Shown one piece after another: positions 45,608 through 55,869 of a DNA stretch of 64,000 nt. How positions within the stretch are numbered: the first letter of the stretch is position 1; every line of letters begins with the position of its first letter. The position numbers and the translations under genes were made by a program. The stretch spans positions 2,216,001-2,280,000 of the forward strand of contig NZ_AP022870.1 of assembly GCF_011764545.1 (NCBI RefSeq). The letters run 5' to 3'. The stretch is from Phytohabitans flavus. Its GTDB lineage: Bacteria > Actinomycetota > Actinomycetes > Mycobacteriales > Micromonosporaceae. The notes below the pieces were generated by a model. It worked only from the letters and a program-made list of their open reading frames with translations. It had not been told where the DNA came from and made no database searches.

Positions 45608-46209
45608 TCAGGAGCTCGCCGCATCGGCGCGGCGGGTGCGGGTGGTGCCGACCCGCAGGTGGGCGCGCTCGCCCTGCGGGCCGAACAGGCTCAGCACCTC
45701 GACCGGCTCGTCGCCGAGCGCGCCGAACCAGTGCGGTACCCGCGTGTCGAACTCGGCCGCCTCGCCCGGCTCCAGCACCAGGTCCTGGTCGCCGAGCAGG
45801 ACCCGGAGCCGTCCATTGAGGACGTACATCCACTCGTAGCCCTCGTGTGTCTTGGGCTCTGGCTTGGACCGGCCGCTTCCGAAGATCAGCTTGTACGCCT
45901 GCACGCCGCCGGCCCGGCGGGTCAGCGGCACCATCGTCATGCCGTTGCGGCGGATCGGGCGCATGTGCACGCGGGGGTCGCCGGTGGGTGGCGCGCCGAC
46001 GAGCTCGTCGATCTGCACACCGTGCGCGCGGGCCAGGGGCAGCAGCAGCTCGAGGGTGGGGCGGCGCTGGCCGGACTCCAGCCGGGAGAGCGTGGAGACC
46101 GAGATGCCTGTCGCGGTGGAGAGGTCGGTCAGCGTGGTGCGGCGCCGCTGGCGCAGCTCCCGCAGCCGGGGCCGACCGCGGCCAGTACCCCCTCAAGGTC
46201 GCCTTCCAC
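45608..46209 (-). pseudogene. XRE family regulator with cupin domain, frameshifted as read
   Basis: The helix-turn-helix (RLRELRQRRRTTLTDLSTAT, GISVSTLSRLESGQRRP) follows GTG 46209 after a break; the cupin domain (HEGYEWMYVLNGRLRVLLGD, LEPGEAAEFDTRVPHWFGAL) is downstream in the same frame as that HTH. The first 14 codons, EGDLEGVLAAVGP, are one base out. One missing base in the CCCC run near 46170 explains it. XRE-cupin regulators next to thioredoxin-reductase-like genes are a common actinobacterial pair, so this one probably controls the divergent flavoenzyme. Confidence 0.85.
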
Positions 46210-46218
46210 CCGGCCAGT

Positions 46219-46233
46219 TTGCCATAACGGCAA
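46219..46233. promoter_or_regulatory. Inverted repeat between the XRE gene and the flavoenzyme
   Basis: TTGCC (46219-46223) and GGCAA (46229-46233) flank ATAAC, and another TTTGCCG follows about ten bases later. The site lies in the 66-base divergent promoter region and is a candidate XRE operator. Confidence 0.45.
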
Positions 46234-46275
46234 GAACCTTTGCCGCCGAACGGGCACGGGGCCACTGTCGAGCGC

Positions 46276-47250
46276 ATGGAAAAGCGCATGGAACAGTTCG
46301 ACGTGATCGTGATCGGTGGTGGCGCCGCGGGGCTGAGCGGCGCCCTGACCCTGGCCCGCGCCCGGCGCGCGGTAGCCGTCGTGGACGCGGGGGAGCCGCG
46401 CAACGCGCCCGCCGCCGGCGTGCACAACTACCTCACCCGGGACGGGATGAGCCCGGCCGCGCTGGTCGCGCAGGGGCGGGCCGAGGTGACCCGGTACGGC
46501 GGCACCATTCTCGACGGCGTGGTGCGCGGCGCCCGCCGTACCAGCGATGGTTTCGAGATCGACCTCGACGGCGGTGGCCGGCTCGCGGGCCGGCGGCTGC
46601 TGGTGGCCAGCGGGCTCGTGGACGAGCTGCCCGACGTGGCCGGGCTGCGCGAGCGGTGGGGGCGGGACGTGGTGCACTGCCCGTACTGCCACGGCTGGGA
46701 GGTCCGGGACAAGGCCATCGGCGTGCTCGGCAGTGGTGCGGTGGCGGCCGACCGGGCGCTGCTCTTCCGCCAGTGGTCGCCAGACGTGGTGCTCTTCACC
46801 CACACCGCGGCGCCGCTGACGCCGGAGCAGGCCGAGCGGTTGGCGGCCCGGGGCGTGCGGGTGGTCGAGGGCGAGGTGGTGGCCGTCGAGGTGGACGGCG
46901 ACCGGGTCGCCGGGCTGCGCCTGGCGGGCGGCGAGGTCGTGGCCCGCGAGGTGGTCGCGGTGACGTCCCGGATGGTCGCCTCCTCGCCGGTGCTGGCCGA
47001 CCTGGGGCTGAAGCCGGTGGAGCACCCGATGGGCGCCGGCATGGCGTACCCGGCCGGGCCGACCGGGCAGACCGACGTGCCCGGTGTCTGGGTCGCCGGC
47101 AACGTCACCGACCTGATGGCCCAGGTCATCTCGGCGGCGGCGCAGGGCGTGATGGCGGGCGCGGCGATCAACCACGACCTGGTCGACGAGGACGCGGACC
47201 GCGCGGTGGCAGCGCAACTATCTGGAAACCACGCCAAAACAATCCCTTGA
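46276..47250 (+). CDS. Thioredoxin reductase-like NAD(P)/FAD-dependent oxidoreductase
   Basis: The 324-residue flavoprotein opens with FDVIVIGGGAAGLSGALTLA (FAD), has the redox pair CPYC in VVHCPYCHGWEVRDKA near residue 138, GVLGSGAVAADRALLF (NADPH) and VPGVWVAGNVTDLMAQVISA at the end. CPYC in place of the CATC/CAVC of true thioredoxin reductases marks the actinobacterial TrxR-like clade whose partner is unclear. ATG at 46276 was chosen; 46288 is an alternative. It is controlled, probably, by the divergent XRE-cupin regulator. Confidence 0.9.
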   Translation: MEKRMEQFDVIVIGGGAAGLSGALTLARARRAVAVVDAGEPRNAPAAGVHNYLTRDGMSPAALVAQGRAEVTRYGGTILDGVVRGARRTSDGFEIDLDGGGRLAGRRLLVASGLVDELPDVAGLRERWGRDVVHCPYCHGWEVRDKAIGVLGSGAVAADRALLFRQWSPDVVLFTHTAAPLTPEQAERLAARGVRVVEGEVVAVEVDGDRVAGLRLAGGEVVAREVVAVTSRMVASSPVLADLGLKPVEHPMGAGMAYPAGPTGQTDVPGVWVAGNVTDLMAQVISAAAQGVMAGAAINHDLVDEDADRAVAAQLSGNHAKTIP

Positions 47251-47284
47251 CATTGGGGAGCGACAGCCGTCACTCTAATCGCGC

Positions 47285-47302
47285 TGGGAGAGCGCTCTCA
47301 CG
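47285..47302. promoter_or_regulatory. LacI/CebR-type operator upstream of the GH81 gene
   Basis: TGGGAGAGCGCTCTCACG contains the perfect palindrome GAGAGCGCTCTC (47288-47299). It resembles the CebR box TGGGAGCGCTCCCA that controls cellulose and glucan genes in actinobacteria. TTGACA at 47247-47252 is a possible -35 upstream, although a -10 at normal spacing is not clear. The regulator gene is not in this window unless the LacI protein at 41.7 kb acts here. Confidence 0.6.
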
Positions 47303-47371
47303 TCGGCGGGTCGGAGCGCGTGCCCGGCTGTTTCCTCCACGCGGACGCGCGCGTCCTGACCTGAAGGGGTC

Positions 47372-50341
47372 ATGATGAGACCCGGACCGTCGACCACGAC
47401 TCAAGGACCCCGAAAGCGGCAGCGGCTCAGGCTGCTCGCCGCAGGCGCGGTGGTGATCCTCGCCAGCGGCCTCATCACCATCGCCGCCGGGCGGGCCGCC
47501 GGCGCGGCGCCCGTAGGGGCGGGCAGCTACACCGAGACACTGCCAGCCGGAAGGGCGCTCCCCGCCGGCTGCGGGACCATCTCCAGCAACCCACGACAGT
47601 TCCTCACGGCGAACGCGCCGGCCGGTGCCGTACCCACCAACGACTGGTGGTCGTCGCTGGTGTACAAGCGTTCGGACTGTGCGTACAGCCTGCCGCTGCA
47701 CGCGCACCCGATCTCGTACGACACGTTCGCGAACGGGCTCGGCTTCTCGTACACGACCACGCCGACCATCAGCGGCACCCCCACGACCGTCGGTGAGTAC
47801 CACTACCCGTACTCGCAGGACATCCTGGTCGGCGTCGCCGGGCTGAACGCGCCGATCGTGCGCGTCGACGGCTGGAGCGACTGGACGGTGTCGCCGTACT
47901 GGACGGACGGCACCCGCACGCTGCGCGCCACGATCGGGCACGGGCTGCCGTTCGCGTACTTCCAGGCGACCGGCGGCAACGCGCAGATCACCACCGCCGG
48001 CGCGCCCACCGTGTGGCTCAACACCGGGGGTACGTTGGGCTTCACGGCTGGCGGCAGTGACTACGTGGCGTACGCGCCGACTGGGGCGAGCTGGACGGTC
48101 AGCGGCGACACGATCACGTCCACACTGGCCGGTCGCGGGTACTTCTCGGTGGCGCTGCTGCCGGGCGGCGGGTCCAGGGTGGACCTCGCCAACCGGTACG
48201 GGCAGTACGCGCACGCCCACGTGACCGGTACCCGGGTCTCCTACTCGTACAACCCGGCGAACAGCGGGCTCACCACTACGTACGGGTTCACGACCACCGC
48301 CCGCGAGGGCAGCGCCACCGGCACGGTCGTGAGCATGTACCCGCACCAGTGGCGGTACCTGAGCGGCGGCTCACCGATTCCGGAGAACTACGTCTCGGCG
48401 CGCGGCGCGATGCGGACGCTGGTCGGGGTGCCGAGCTTCCAGACCTCGATGACCTTCCGCGGGGTCCTGCCCGAGATACCGGCGGTCGCGGACAGCGCGG
48501 GCGCCGACCTGACCACGCTCAACAGCTACCTCGCCGCGGTGCAGGGCAGCCCGGAGGGCCCCTCGGGCGGCGACACGTACTGGGCCGGCAAGGGCCTCGG
48601 CCGGGCCGCCCGCATCGCCGAGATCGCCGACCAGGTGGGCAACACCGCCGTGCGCAACAGCGCGCTCACCGCGATCCGTAACCGGCTCAACAACTGGCTC
48701 ACCGCCTCGTCCGGCGAGACCGCTCAGCTGTTCTACTACAACGCCAACTGGGGCACGCTGATTGGCTACCCCGCGTCGTACGGCTCCGACCTGGAGCTCA
48801 ACGACCACCACTTCCACTATGGATACTTCATCGCGGCGGCCGCGACGCTGGCCAAGTTCGACCCGGCGTGGGCCGCGTCCGGCCAGTACGGCGGCATGGT
48901 CGACCTGCTGATCCGGGACGCGAACAACTACGACCGGGGCGACACCCGCTTCCCGTACATGCGTGACTTCGACATCTACGCGGGCCACGACTGGGCCTCC
49001 GGGCACGGCTCGTTCGGCTCCGGCAACAACCAGGAGTCCTCTTCGGAGGGTCAGAACTTCGCCAACGCGCTCATCCAGTGGGGCCAGGCGACCGGCAACG
49101 CAGCGGTCCGCGACGCCGGCATCTTCATCTACACCACGCAGGCGGCGGCGATCCAGGAGTACTGGTTCGACTCCGCCGACCAGAACTTCCCGACCGCGTT
49201 CGGGCACTCCACGGTCGGAATGGTGTGGGGCGACGGCGGTGCGTACGCCACCTGGTTCAGCGGCGAGCCGGAGATGATCCAGGGCATCAACATGCTGCCC
49301 ATCACCGGTGGCCACCTCTACCTCGGCTACAACCCGTCCTATGTGAACACCAACTACGCCGAGTTGGTACGCAACAACGGCGGGCCGCCGACGGTGTGGC
49401 AGGACATCCTGTGGGAGTTCCAGGCGCTGGGCAACGGTGACGCGGCGCTCGCCAACTTCCGGGCCAACAGCGGCTTCACCTCGGAGGAGGGGGAGAGCAA
49501 GGCGCACACCTTCCACTGGATCCGCAACCTGGCCGCTCTGGGCACGGTGGACACCTCGGTATCCGCCAACCACCCGCTTTCGGCCACGTTCGTCAAGAAC
49601 GGCGCCCGCACGTACGTGGCGTCGAACATCAGCAGCTCGCCCATCACGGTGACGTTCTCCACCGGTACCACGCTGAGCGTGCCAGCCGGGCGGACGGTGA
49701 CCTCCGGGGCCTTCTCGTGGAGCGGCGGCAGCGCCGGCGGGGGTACAAACCCGACGAACCCGCCCACGACGGCGCCGCCGACCACGCCGCCACCCACGAC
49801 GGCACCTCCGACCACGCCGCCGCCCACCACGCCGCCGCCCACTACGCCACCCCCGACCACGCCGCCGCCGTCCGGCTCGGCGAACCGGTACCTGCTCGCC
49901 GGTGGCGGGCTGGCCGGCGCGGGTACGGCCGGCACGGTAGCGGTGCCGTCGGCCGGCGGGACCAACCACGACGGCACGCCGTTCAACCCGGCCACCTTCA
50001 CCGCGACCGGCCTCACGTTCACGTACAACGGTGGGGCGACCGCGTTCGACCTCTTCGTGGACGCGGGCGGCTCGGTCGGCAACGCCACCCAGGTGCGGGT
50101 CTCGTACGACCTGACCGGCAACGGGAGCTTCGAGCGGGTCGAGACGTACCGCTACTTCGCCACCGACCCGGTCACCGGCTACGAGCACTACACCCAGGCG
50201 GCGGGGCTGGCCTCGGCCACCGGGGCGCTCGGCAACCTGAGCAACGGCACAGTGCGGGTAGAGGTGTGGAGCGCGATCGGCAACGCGCCCACCACGCTCG
50301 GCATCGGCAACCAGTCGATCGTGCGACTCCCGTACGCCTGA
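47372..50341 (+). CDS. Secreted glycoside hydrolase family 81 endo-beta-1,3-glucanase with C-terminal binding domain
   Basis: The 989-residue protein has a signal peptide ([20 protein letters not shown]). The GH81 module has [14 protein letters not shown] near residue 88, [20 protein letters not shown] near residue 476 (catalytic Asp region) and [20 protein letters not shown] near residue 548 (catalytic Glu residues). A Pro/Thr linker (TTPPP repeats, about 791-834) leads to a 150-residue beta domain ([20 protein letters not shown] to IVRLPYA) that probably binds glucan. The enzyme attacks fungal or algal beta-1,3-glucan outside the cell. GAAGGGG precedes the ATG at 47372. Confidence 0.92.
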   Translation: MMRPGPSTTTQGPRKRQRLRLLAAGAVVILASGLITIAAGRAAGAAPVGAGSYTETLPAGRALPAGCGTISSNPRQFLTANAPAGAVPTNDWWSSLVYKRSDCAYSLPLHAHPISYDTFANGLGFSYTTTPTISGTPTTVGEYHYPYSQDILVGVAGLNAPIVRVDGWSDWTVSPYWTDGTRTLRATIGHGLPFAYFQATGGNAQITTAGAPTVWLNTGGTLGFTAGGSDYVAYAPTGASWTVSGDTITSTLAGRGYFSVALLPGGGSRVDLANRYGQYAHAHVTGTRVSYSYNPANSGLTTTYGFTTTAREGSATGTVVSMYPHQWRYLSGGSPIPENYVSARGAMRTLVGVPSFQTSMTFRGVLPEIPAVADSAGADLTTLNSYLAAVQGSPEGPSGGDTYWAGKGLGRAARIAEIADQVGNTAVRNSALTAIRNRLNNWLTASSGETAQLFYYNANWGTLIGYPASYGSDLELNDHHFHYGYFIAAAATLAKFDPAWAASGQYGGMVDLLIRDANNYDRGDTRFPYMRDFDIYAGHDWASGHGSFGSGNNQESSSEGQNFANALIQWGQATGNAAVRDAGIFIYTTQAAAIQEYWFDSADQNFPTAFGHSTVGMVWGDGGAYATWFSGEPEMIQGINMLPITGGHLYLGYNPSYVNTNYAELVRNNGGPPTVWQDILWEFQALGNGDAALANFRANSGFTSEEGESKAHTFHWIRNLAALGTVDTSVSANHPLSATFVKNGARTYVASNISSSPITVTFSTGTTLSVPAGRTVTSGAFSWSGGSAGGGTNPTNPPTTAPPTTPPPTTAPPTTPPPTTPPPTTPPPTTPPPSGSANRYLLAGGGLAGAGTAGTVAVPSAGGTNHDGTPFNPATFTATGLTFTYNGGATAFDLFVDAGGSVGNATQVRVSYDLTGNGSFERVETYRYFATDPVTGYEHYTQAAGLASATGALGNLSNGTVRVEVWSAIGNAPTTLGIGNQSIVRLPYA

Positions 50342-50448
50342 GTTATCCGGACAGTGGCGTCCCACCCCGGGCGGTGGGGCGCCACGTTCCGCTTCGCCAC
50401 GGCGGCGATGCGTGCTCTTCCGGTACTTGGCGGAGTAGATTGCCGCCC

Positions 50449-51719
50449 GTGGCACAGGATCGAGCGGGGCGGGCCGGCGCGGCCGGGTTCGCCCTGCTGG
50501 TCGGGGGTCTGGCCGGAGCCGCCCTGGCCGGGCACTGGGGCACCGCCGCCGCGCTGGTCGGGGCGGTCGCCGGTGCCGTGGGGCTGGCCGCGTGCGACGC
50601 GGTGGCCCGGGCCCGGCAGCGTCCCGGCGAGATCCCGCCACTGTGGTCGCGGATCGCGATGAGCGTGGCGCTCGCCGCGCCGCTCGGCTGGGTGGCCGGC
50701 CGGCTCGGCGCCGTGCCGCTGCTCGTCGGCGTCGGCACCGGCCTGCTGGTCGGGCTGCTCGGCGTACGGCCGCAGAAGGTGCTGCTCGGCCCGGTCGTCG
50801 GCCTGCTGGTGGGGCTCGCGCTCGCGATCTGGTGGGAGGCGCCGGCCGCGATCGTGGCGGGCGCGACAGTGCTCGCGTACCGGACGCTCTCCGCCCTGAT
50901 TTTCCGCGACCCGCAGGTGAGCCTCCTGGCCGAGCGGGTGTCCGCCGCGGACCTGCCGTTCGTGGTCCCGCTCGCCGCCCGTACCCGCTATGTCGGCACC
51001 GGATATGTCCGCGACCTCGCCGCCGCGATCGGCGGTGACTTCCGCGCGGACGCCCCCGACGTCGGGATCGTGGCGTCCTTCGACGAGCTGGCCGGACCGG
51101 GCTTCGACCCGTCCGGTGTGGACCCTCGGGTACGCGAGTTCTACGAGCACACGACCCGCTTCTCACTCGACATCGTGCCGGAGTGGCGGCTGTGGGTGCG
51201 CCCCGGCTACCTGCTCTACCGCAGCCTGGTGGCGCGGCCGCTCGGGCAGGCCAACGTGCCGATGAACCAGCGCGAGACGCAGCGCGGCATCCGCAGCCGC
51301 ATCGACACGATCAGCCCGAGGGCGACGGCGTCGTCGGCATCCGCGGCTGGATCCGCTCTTTCGCCGATACCGACGAACCCATCTACGTCGGTATCTACAC
51401 CACCTACCGGCACGCGGGCCGAGGGTACGTGAGCGTCGGCTTTCCCTTGCCACAGGCCAGTTTCACGGCCACGCTGGTACCTGAGCCACGCCCCGACGGG
51501 GGCCTGGTGCTGACCAGCCGCAGCGACCTCGACCAGCCCGGGCACTACCTCACCTACATCGACCCCGAGTCGGGAGAGTTGACCGCCCTCGCAGTGCACG
51601 GCTTCGCCGAACGGCTCGACGTGTACGTGCGGGACGGCGCGCTCCGCGCGGAGCACGCGTTCTGGGTCTTCGGCCTGCCGTTTCTGGTGCTGCACTACGA
51701 AATCCGCACGAAGCCGTGA
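50449..51719 (+). CDS. Membrane protein of unknown function, frameshifted near the C-terminus
   Basis: Six or so hydrophobic helices rich in Gly/Ala/Leu ([20 protein letters not shown] to [20 protein letters not shown]) fill the first 160 residues. The cytoplasmic or outer part has [20 protein letters not shown] and [20 protein letters not shown]. The last part, [20 protein letters not shown] to [12 protein letters not shown], lies one frame away; adding a G at the CCCGAG near 51320 makes a continuous protein of about 423 residues. No family is recognised. It is followed 10 bases later by the GyrI-like gene, probably in one transcript. Confidence 0.7.
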
Positions 51720-51729
51720 GGAGTCTACT

Positions 51730-52227
51730 GTGGACCTCATCAAGTCACCTCGGGTCGAGGAGCGGCCGAAGGTCGACTACGTCGGCATTCGCGTGATCAC
51801 GCCGTTCAGCGGGATGATGCGGGTCCGCGACGACCTCCTGGCCGAGCTCGTCAGATGGCTGGAGGCGCGCGGCGCGGGCGCGGTCGGGCCGTTCTTCCTG
51901 CGGCTGCATGTCATCGACATGTCCGGCCCGATGGACCTGGAGGTCGGCGCGGTCACGCCGGAGCGGCTGGCCGGCGACCGCGAGCGGGTGCGTCCGGCGA
52001 CGCTGCCCGCCGGGCGGTACGCCACGCTCGTCTACCGCAACCACGCCATGCGGGCCAACAAGGCGCTGCTCCAGTGGGTCCGCGACAACCGGGTGACGCT
52101 CGACCGCCAGGAGACGTCGGAGGGCGACGCGTTCGGCTGCCGCTACGAGGCGTACCTCACCGACCCCCGCACCGAGCCGCGCAAGACGAGGTGGGAGACC
52201 GAGCTCAGCATGCGCGTCGCAGACTAG
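51730..52227 (+). CDS. GyrI-like effector-binding domain protein
   Basis: The 165-residue protein reads VDYVGIRVITPFSGMMRVRD, AVGPFFLRLHVIDMSGPMDL, PATLPAGRYATLVYRNHAM and then the family end. This matches single-domain GyrI/AraC-effector-binding proteins that bind hydrophobic small molecules. No DNA-binding part is present. GAGGAG precedes GTG 51730. It lies 79 bases before the NRPS operon and in the same direction, so it may be a small-molecule binder or hydrolase linked to that pathway, by inference. Confidence 0.8.
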   Translation: MDLIKSPRVEERPKVDYVGIRVITPFSGMMRVRDDLLAELVRWLEARGAGAVGPFFLRLHVIDMSGPMDLEVGAVTPERLAGDRERVRPATLPAGRYATLVYRNHAMRANKALLQWVRDNRVTLDRQETSEGDAFGCRYEAYLTDPRTEPRKTRWETELSMRVAD

Positions 52228-52306
52228 GCCCTACCCGACGTTTGCGTCCTCCAGGTAGCGTGGCGAGCCGGCGTCGGCCCTCGTCGGCGCCGGATGGGCG
52301 GGGGCA

Positions 52307-55300
52307 ATGGGGGAGCGGCACGGTGCACCGTTTTCGCTGTCGGCGGCCCAGGAGGGGCTCTGGCTCGCCGACCGGCTCGACCCGACCGGACGGGCCACGA
52401 CCATCGCCGAGTACCTGGAGATTCGCGGGCCTGTCGACCGGACGCTGATGGAGCGAGCCTGGCGGGCGGTGCTCGCGGAGACCGACGCGTGGCGGTTGCG
52501 GTTCGCGGCGGACGGCCCTGAGCAGACCATCATCGGGTACAGCGAGCGCGACCTGCCCTTCGTCGACCTGCCGGGGGAGGCGGACGCCCTCGCCTGGATG
52601 GGCGCCGACCTGGACCGCCCCGCCAGCGCGCCCACGTTCGTCCTCATCCGGACCGCCGCCGACCGCTTTCTCTGGTACCAGCGCTTCCACCACGTGGCGA
52701 CCGACTACTACGGCGCGGTGCTCACCACGGCCCGGCTCGCCGAGGTCTACAGCGCGCTGGCCGGCGGCCTCCCGGCTCCGCGCGCGACGTTCGGCCGGCT
52801 GCCCGAGCTGCTGGCGGAGCAGTCGGCGTACCAGGGGTCGTCCGAGCGCGAGTGGGACCGGGCGTACTGGCTGGAGCGGCTCGCGGACCGTCCGGAGCCA
52901 CCGATGCCGCCCGGTCGCGGCACCCCGCCGGCCGGGCCGCCACTGACCCGTACCGCCTTCCTGCCCGAGCTGCCCGCCGCGGCCGAGCGCGCCGGGATCC
53001 CGTGGTCCCGGCTGCTCATCGCGGCCGTGGCGGCGTACCTCTACCGGGTGACCGGCGAGCGGGACCTCCTGCTCGCCCTGCCTGTCGCCGCGCGCGGCAC
53101 TCCGCTGGCCCGCCGTACACCCGGACCGGCCGCGAACGTCGTACCGCTGCGGCTCGCCGTGCGCCCGGAAATGCCGGTCCTGGAGCTCGTCGACCAGGTG
53201 TCCCAGGAGGTGCGGGCGGCGATGGCGCACCAGCGGTACCGGTACGAGGACCTGCGGCGGGACCTCGGGGGCGCGGACTTCCTCGGGCCGGCCGTCAACG
53301 TGATGTCCTATGAGGACGAGCTGCGCTTCGGCGGCCACCCGGCGGTCCGGCACAACCTGGCCAACGGTCCGGTCGGCGACCTCGCGTTCTTCGCGTTCGG
53401 GCGGCCGGACGGGCGCGGCGTACAGGTCGAGCTGGCGGCCGGCGGGTACGGCCCGGACGACCTCGCCGCACATCACGGTGCGCTGCTGCGGCTGCTCGGC
53501 GCGGCGGCGGAGGACCCGAAGCGGCGGGTCGGTGCCCTCGACCTGCGGGAGCCGGCGTCGCGGGTACCCGCCGCGGCGCGGGCGGTGCCGGGCGAGGCGT
53601 TCCCGGTGCTCGTCGCGCGGCGGGCGGCCGAGACGCCGGACGCGGCGGCGGTGGTCGACGGCACGACCCGGCTCGACTACGCCACTTTGGACAGCTGGGC
53701 CGACCGCCTCGCGCACCACCTCGTCGACACCGGCGTCCGCCCGGGCGCGGTGGTCGCGCTGCGAGCGCCGCGTGGCGTGGAGAACGTCGTCGGGCTGCTC
53801 GGGATCATGCGGGCCGGCGGCGCGTACCTCCCGGTCGACCCGGAGTACCCGGCGGAGCGGATCGCGGCGCTCCTCGCCGACGCCCGGCCGGCGGTGGTGC
53901 TCACCCCGGCGGCGGTCCGCGCGGTACGCGGCACACCCGCCCCGAAGCCGCCGCTACGGCTGAGGCCGGACGGCGCGGCGTACGTCATCTACACCTCCGG
54001 CAGCACCGGCGTCCCCAACGGCGTGGTGGTACCGCATCGCGGGCTGCCCAGCCTGGCCGCCGCCCAGATCGAGCGGTTCGCGATCGAGCCCGGCAGCCGG
54101 GTGCTCCAGTTTGCCTCGCCGAGCTTCGACGCGGCGGTGGCCGAGGTGGTGACCACGCTGGTGGCCGGCGCGACGCTGGTCATCGCCCCGCTGGACGGCG
54201 CGGACGTCACCCACGTGACGCTGCCGCCGTCGGTGCTCGCGACCGTACCGGAGGGTGGCCTGCCGCCCGGCGCCACGCTGGTCGTGGCCGGCGAGGCGTG
54301 CCCACCCGACCTGGCCGCCCGCTGGGCCCCGGGGCGCCGCCTGGTCAACGCGTACGGCCCGACCGAGGCGACCGTCTGCGCCACGATGAGCGCGCCACTG
54401 TCCACAGCGGACATCCAGGACGGTCCGCTGCCGATCGGCCACCCGATCGCCGGCACCACGGCGTACGTGCTGGACGCCGCGCTGCGCCCGATGCCACCCG
54501 GGATCGCCGGCGAGCTGTACCTGGCCGGCGCCGGCCTGGCCCGCGGCTACCTGGGCCGCCCCGGGCGTACGGCGGAGCGGTTCGTCGCCGACCCGTTCGC
54601 CGCGCCGGGCTCCCGCATGTACCGCACCGGCGACCTGGCCCGGTGGCGGGCGGACGGGCAGCTCGAGTTCGTGGGCCGGGTCGACCGCCAGGCGAAGGTA
54701 CGCGGGCACCGGGTGGAGCCCGGCGAGGTCGAGGCCGTGCTCGTCGCGCACCCGTCCGTGGCCCGGGCCGCGGTGGTCGTGCGCGAGGACCGGCCCGGTG
54801 ACCGGCGCCTGGTCGCGTACGCCGTCCCCGCCCCGGCCACGGCGTCGACGGCCCGGGGCTGCGGCGGTTCGCGGCCCGCTCACTCCCCACCCACCTGGTA
54901 CCGGCCGCGGTCGTGCCGCTGGACCGGCTGCCACTCACGCCGAACGGCAAGCTCGACCACCGCGCGCTGCCGAAGCCGCTGTCGGGCGCAGCCGGGGGCC
55001 GGGAGCCCGCGTCACCGCTGGAGGAGGAGCTGTGCCGGGTGGTCGCCGAGGTGCTCGACCTGCCCCGGGTCGGCCCCGACGACGACCTCTTCGACCTCGG
55101 CGGCGACTCGCTGCACGCCGCCCGGCTCGCCCGGCGCTTGTCGATGACCCTTCACGAGGTCTTCGAGACCCCCACCGTCGCCGGCCTCGCCTCGGGTGGC
55201 GGAAGGCGCGCCGGGGTCCTGCCGATCCGGGCCGCCGGTGGCCTCGCCCCGCTCTTCTGCCTGCCGCCCGCCGGCGGGCTCGCCTGGTGCTACACCCCGC

Positions 55301-55869
55301 TCCGCGACCACCTCGGCCCGGACCGCCCGGTGTACGGCCTCCAGCTCGCCGGCGCCGAGCCGGGCCAGGACGTCGCCGGGCTCGCCGCCACCCTCGCCGA
55401 ACGGATCCGCGCGATCCGCCCCACCGGGCCCTACCACCTGCTCGGCTGGTCGTTCGGCGGCTACCTCGCGCACGCCGTCGCGGCCGAGCTGCGGGCCACC
55501 GGGCAGGAGGTCGGACTGCTGGCGATCCTGGACGCGCACCCGCACGCCGCCCCGGAGGCGGTACCCGACGCGGCCCTGCGGCTCGTCCCTGGACTGTCCC
55601 ACCTGGACGCCTCTACAGTGGACCAGATGCTCGCCACCGCCGCGCATCACACGCGCGTGGCCGCGGCCCATACGCCCGCTGTCTTCGACGGCGACCTGCT
55701 GGTTGTCAACGCCGCCGATGCCGTAGGCCGTGAGAGCTGGGCGCCGTACGTGACCGGGCGGATCGAGAGCCACGACGTCCCCTGTGGACACTTCGAGATG
55801 TTCGAACCTGGACCGCTCGCCACCATCGGCGCCGCGGTCGAGGCCGCCCTAGGGAGGACGCCGCAGTGA
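52307..55869 (+). CDS. Single-module non-ribosomal peptide synthetase (C-A-T-TE), one frameshift as read
   Basis: Restored, the protein has about 1187 residues. Condensation domain: residues 5-410 with HHVATDYYG at about 128 in place of HHxxxDG. Adenylation domain: about 427-845 with [23 protein letters not shown] and YRTGDLARW. Carrier domain: about 900-960 with [14 protein letters not shown]. Thioesterase: about 975-1185 with GWSFGG and a C-terminal GHFEMF His. The frame breaks near 54845; one missing G in CCCCGGCC restores [15 protein letters not shown]. The A-domain pocket residues, aligned to GrsA, read DAATVAAVCK, suggesting an aromatic substrate. The module should couple an incoming acyl unit to one amino acid and release it. 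It overlaps the nitroreductase gene (GTGA). Confidence 0.9.

Noticed and set aside
48371..51166. Long open frame antisense to the GH81 gene and the membrane protein
   Set aside because: No recognisable domain; composition is that of a shadow frame.
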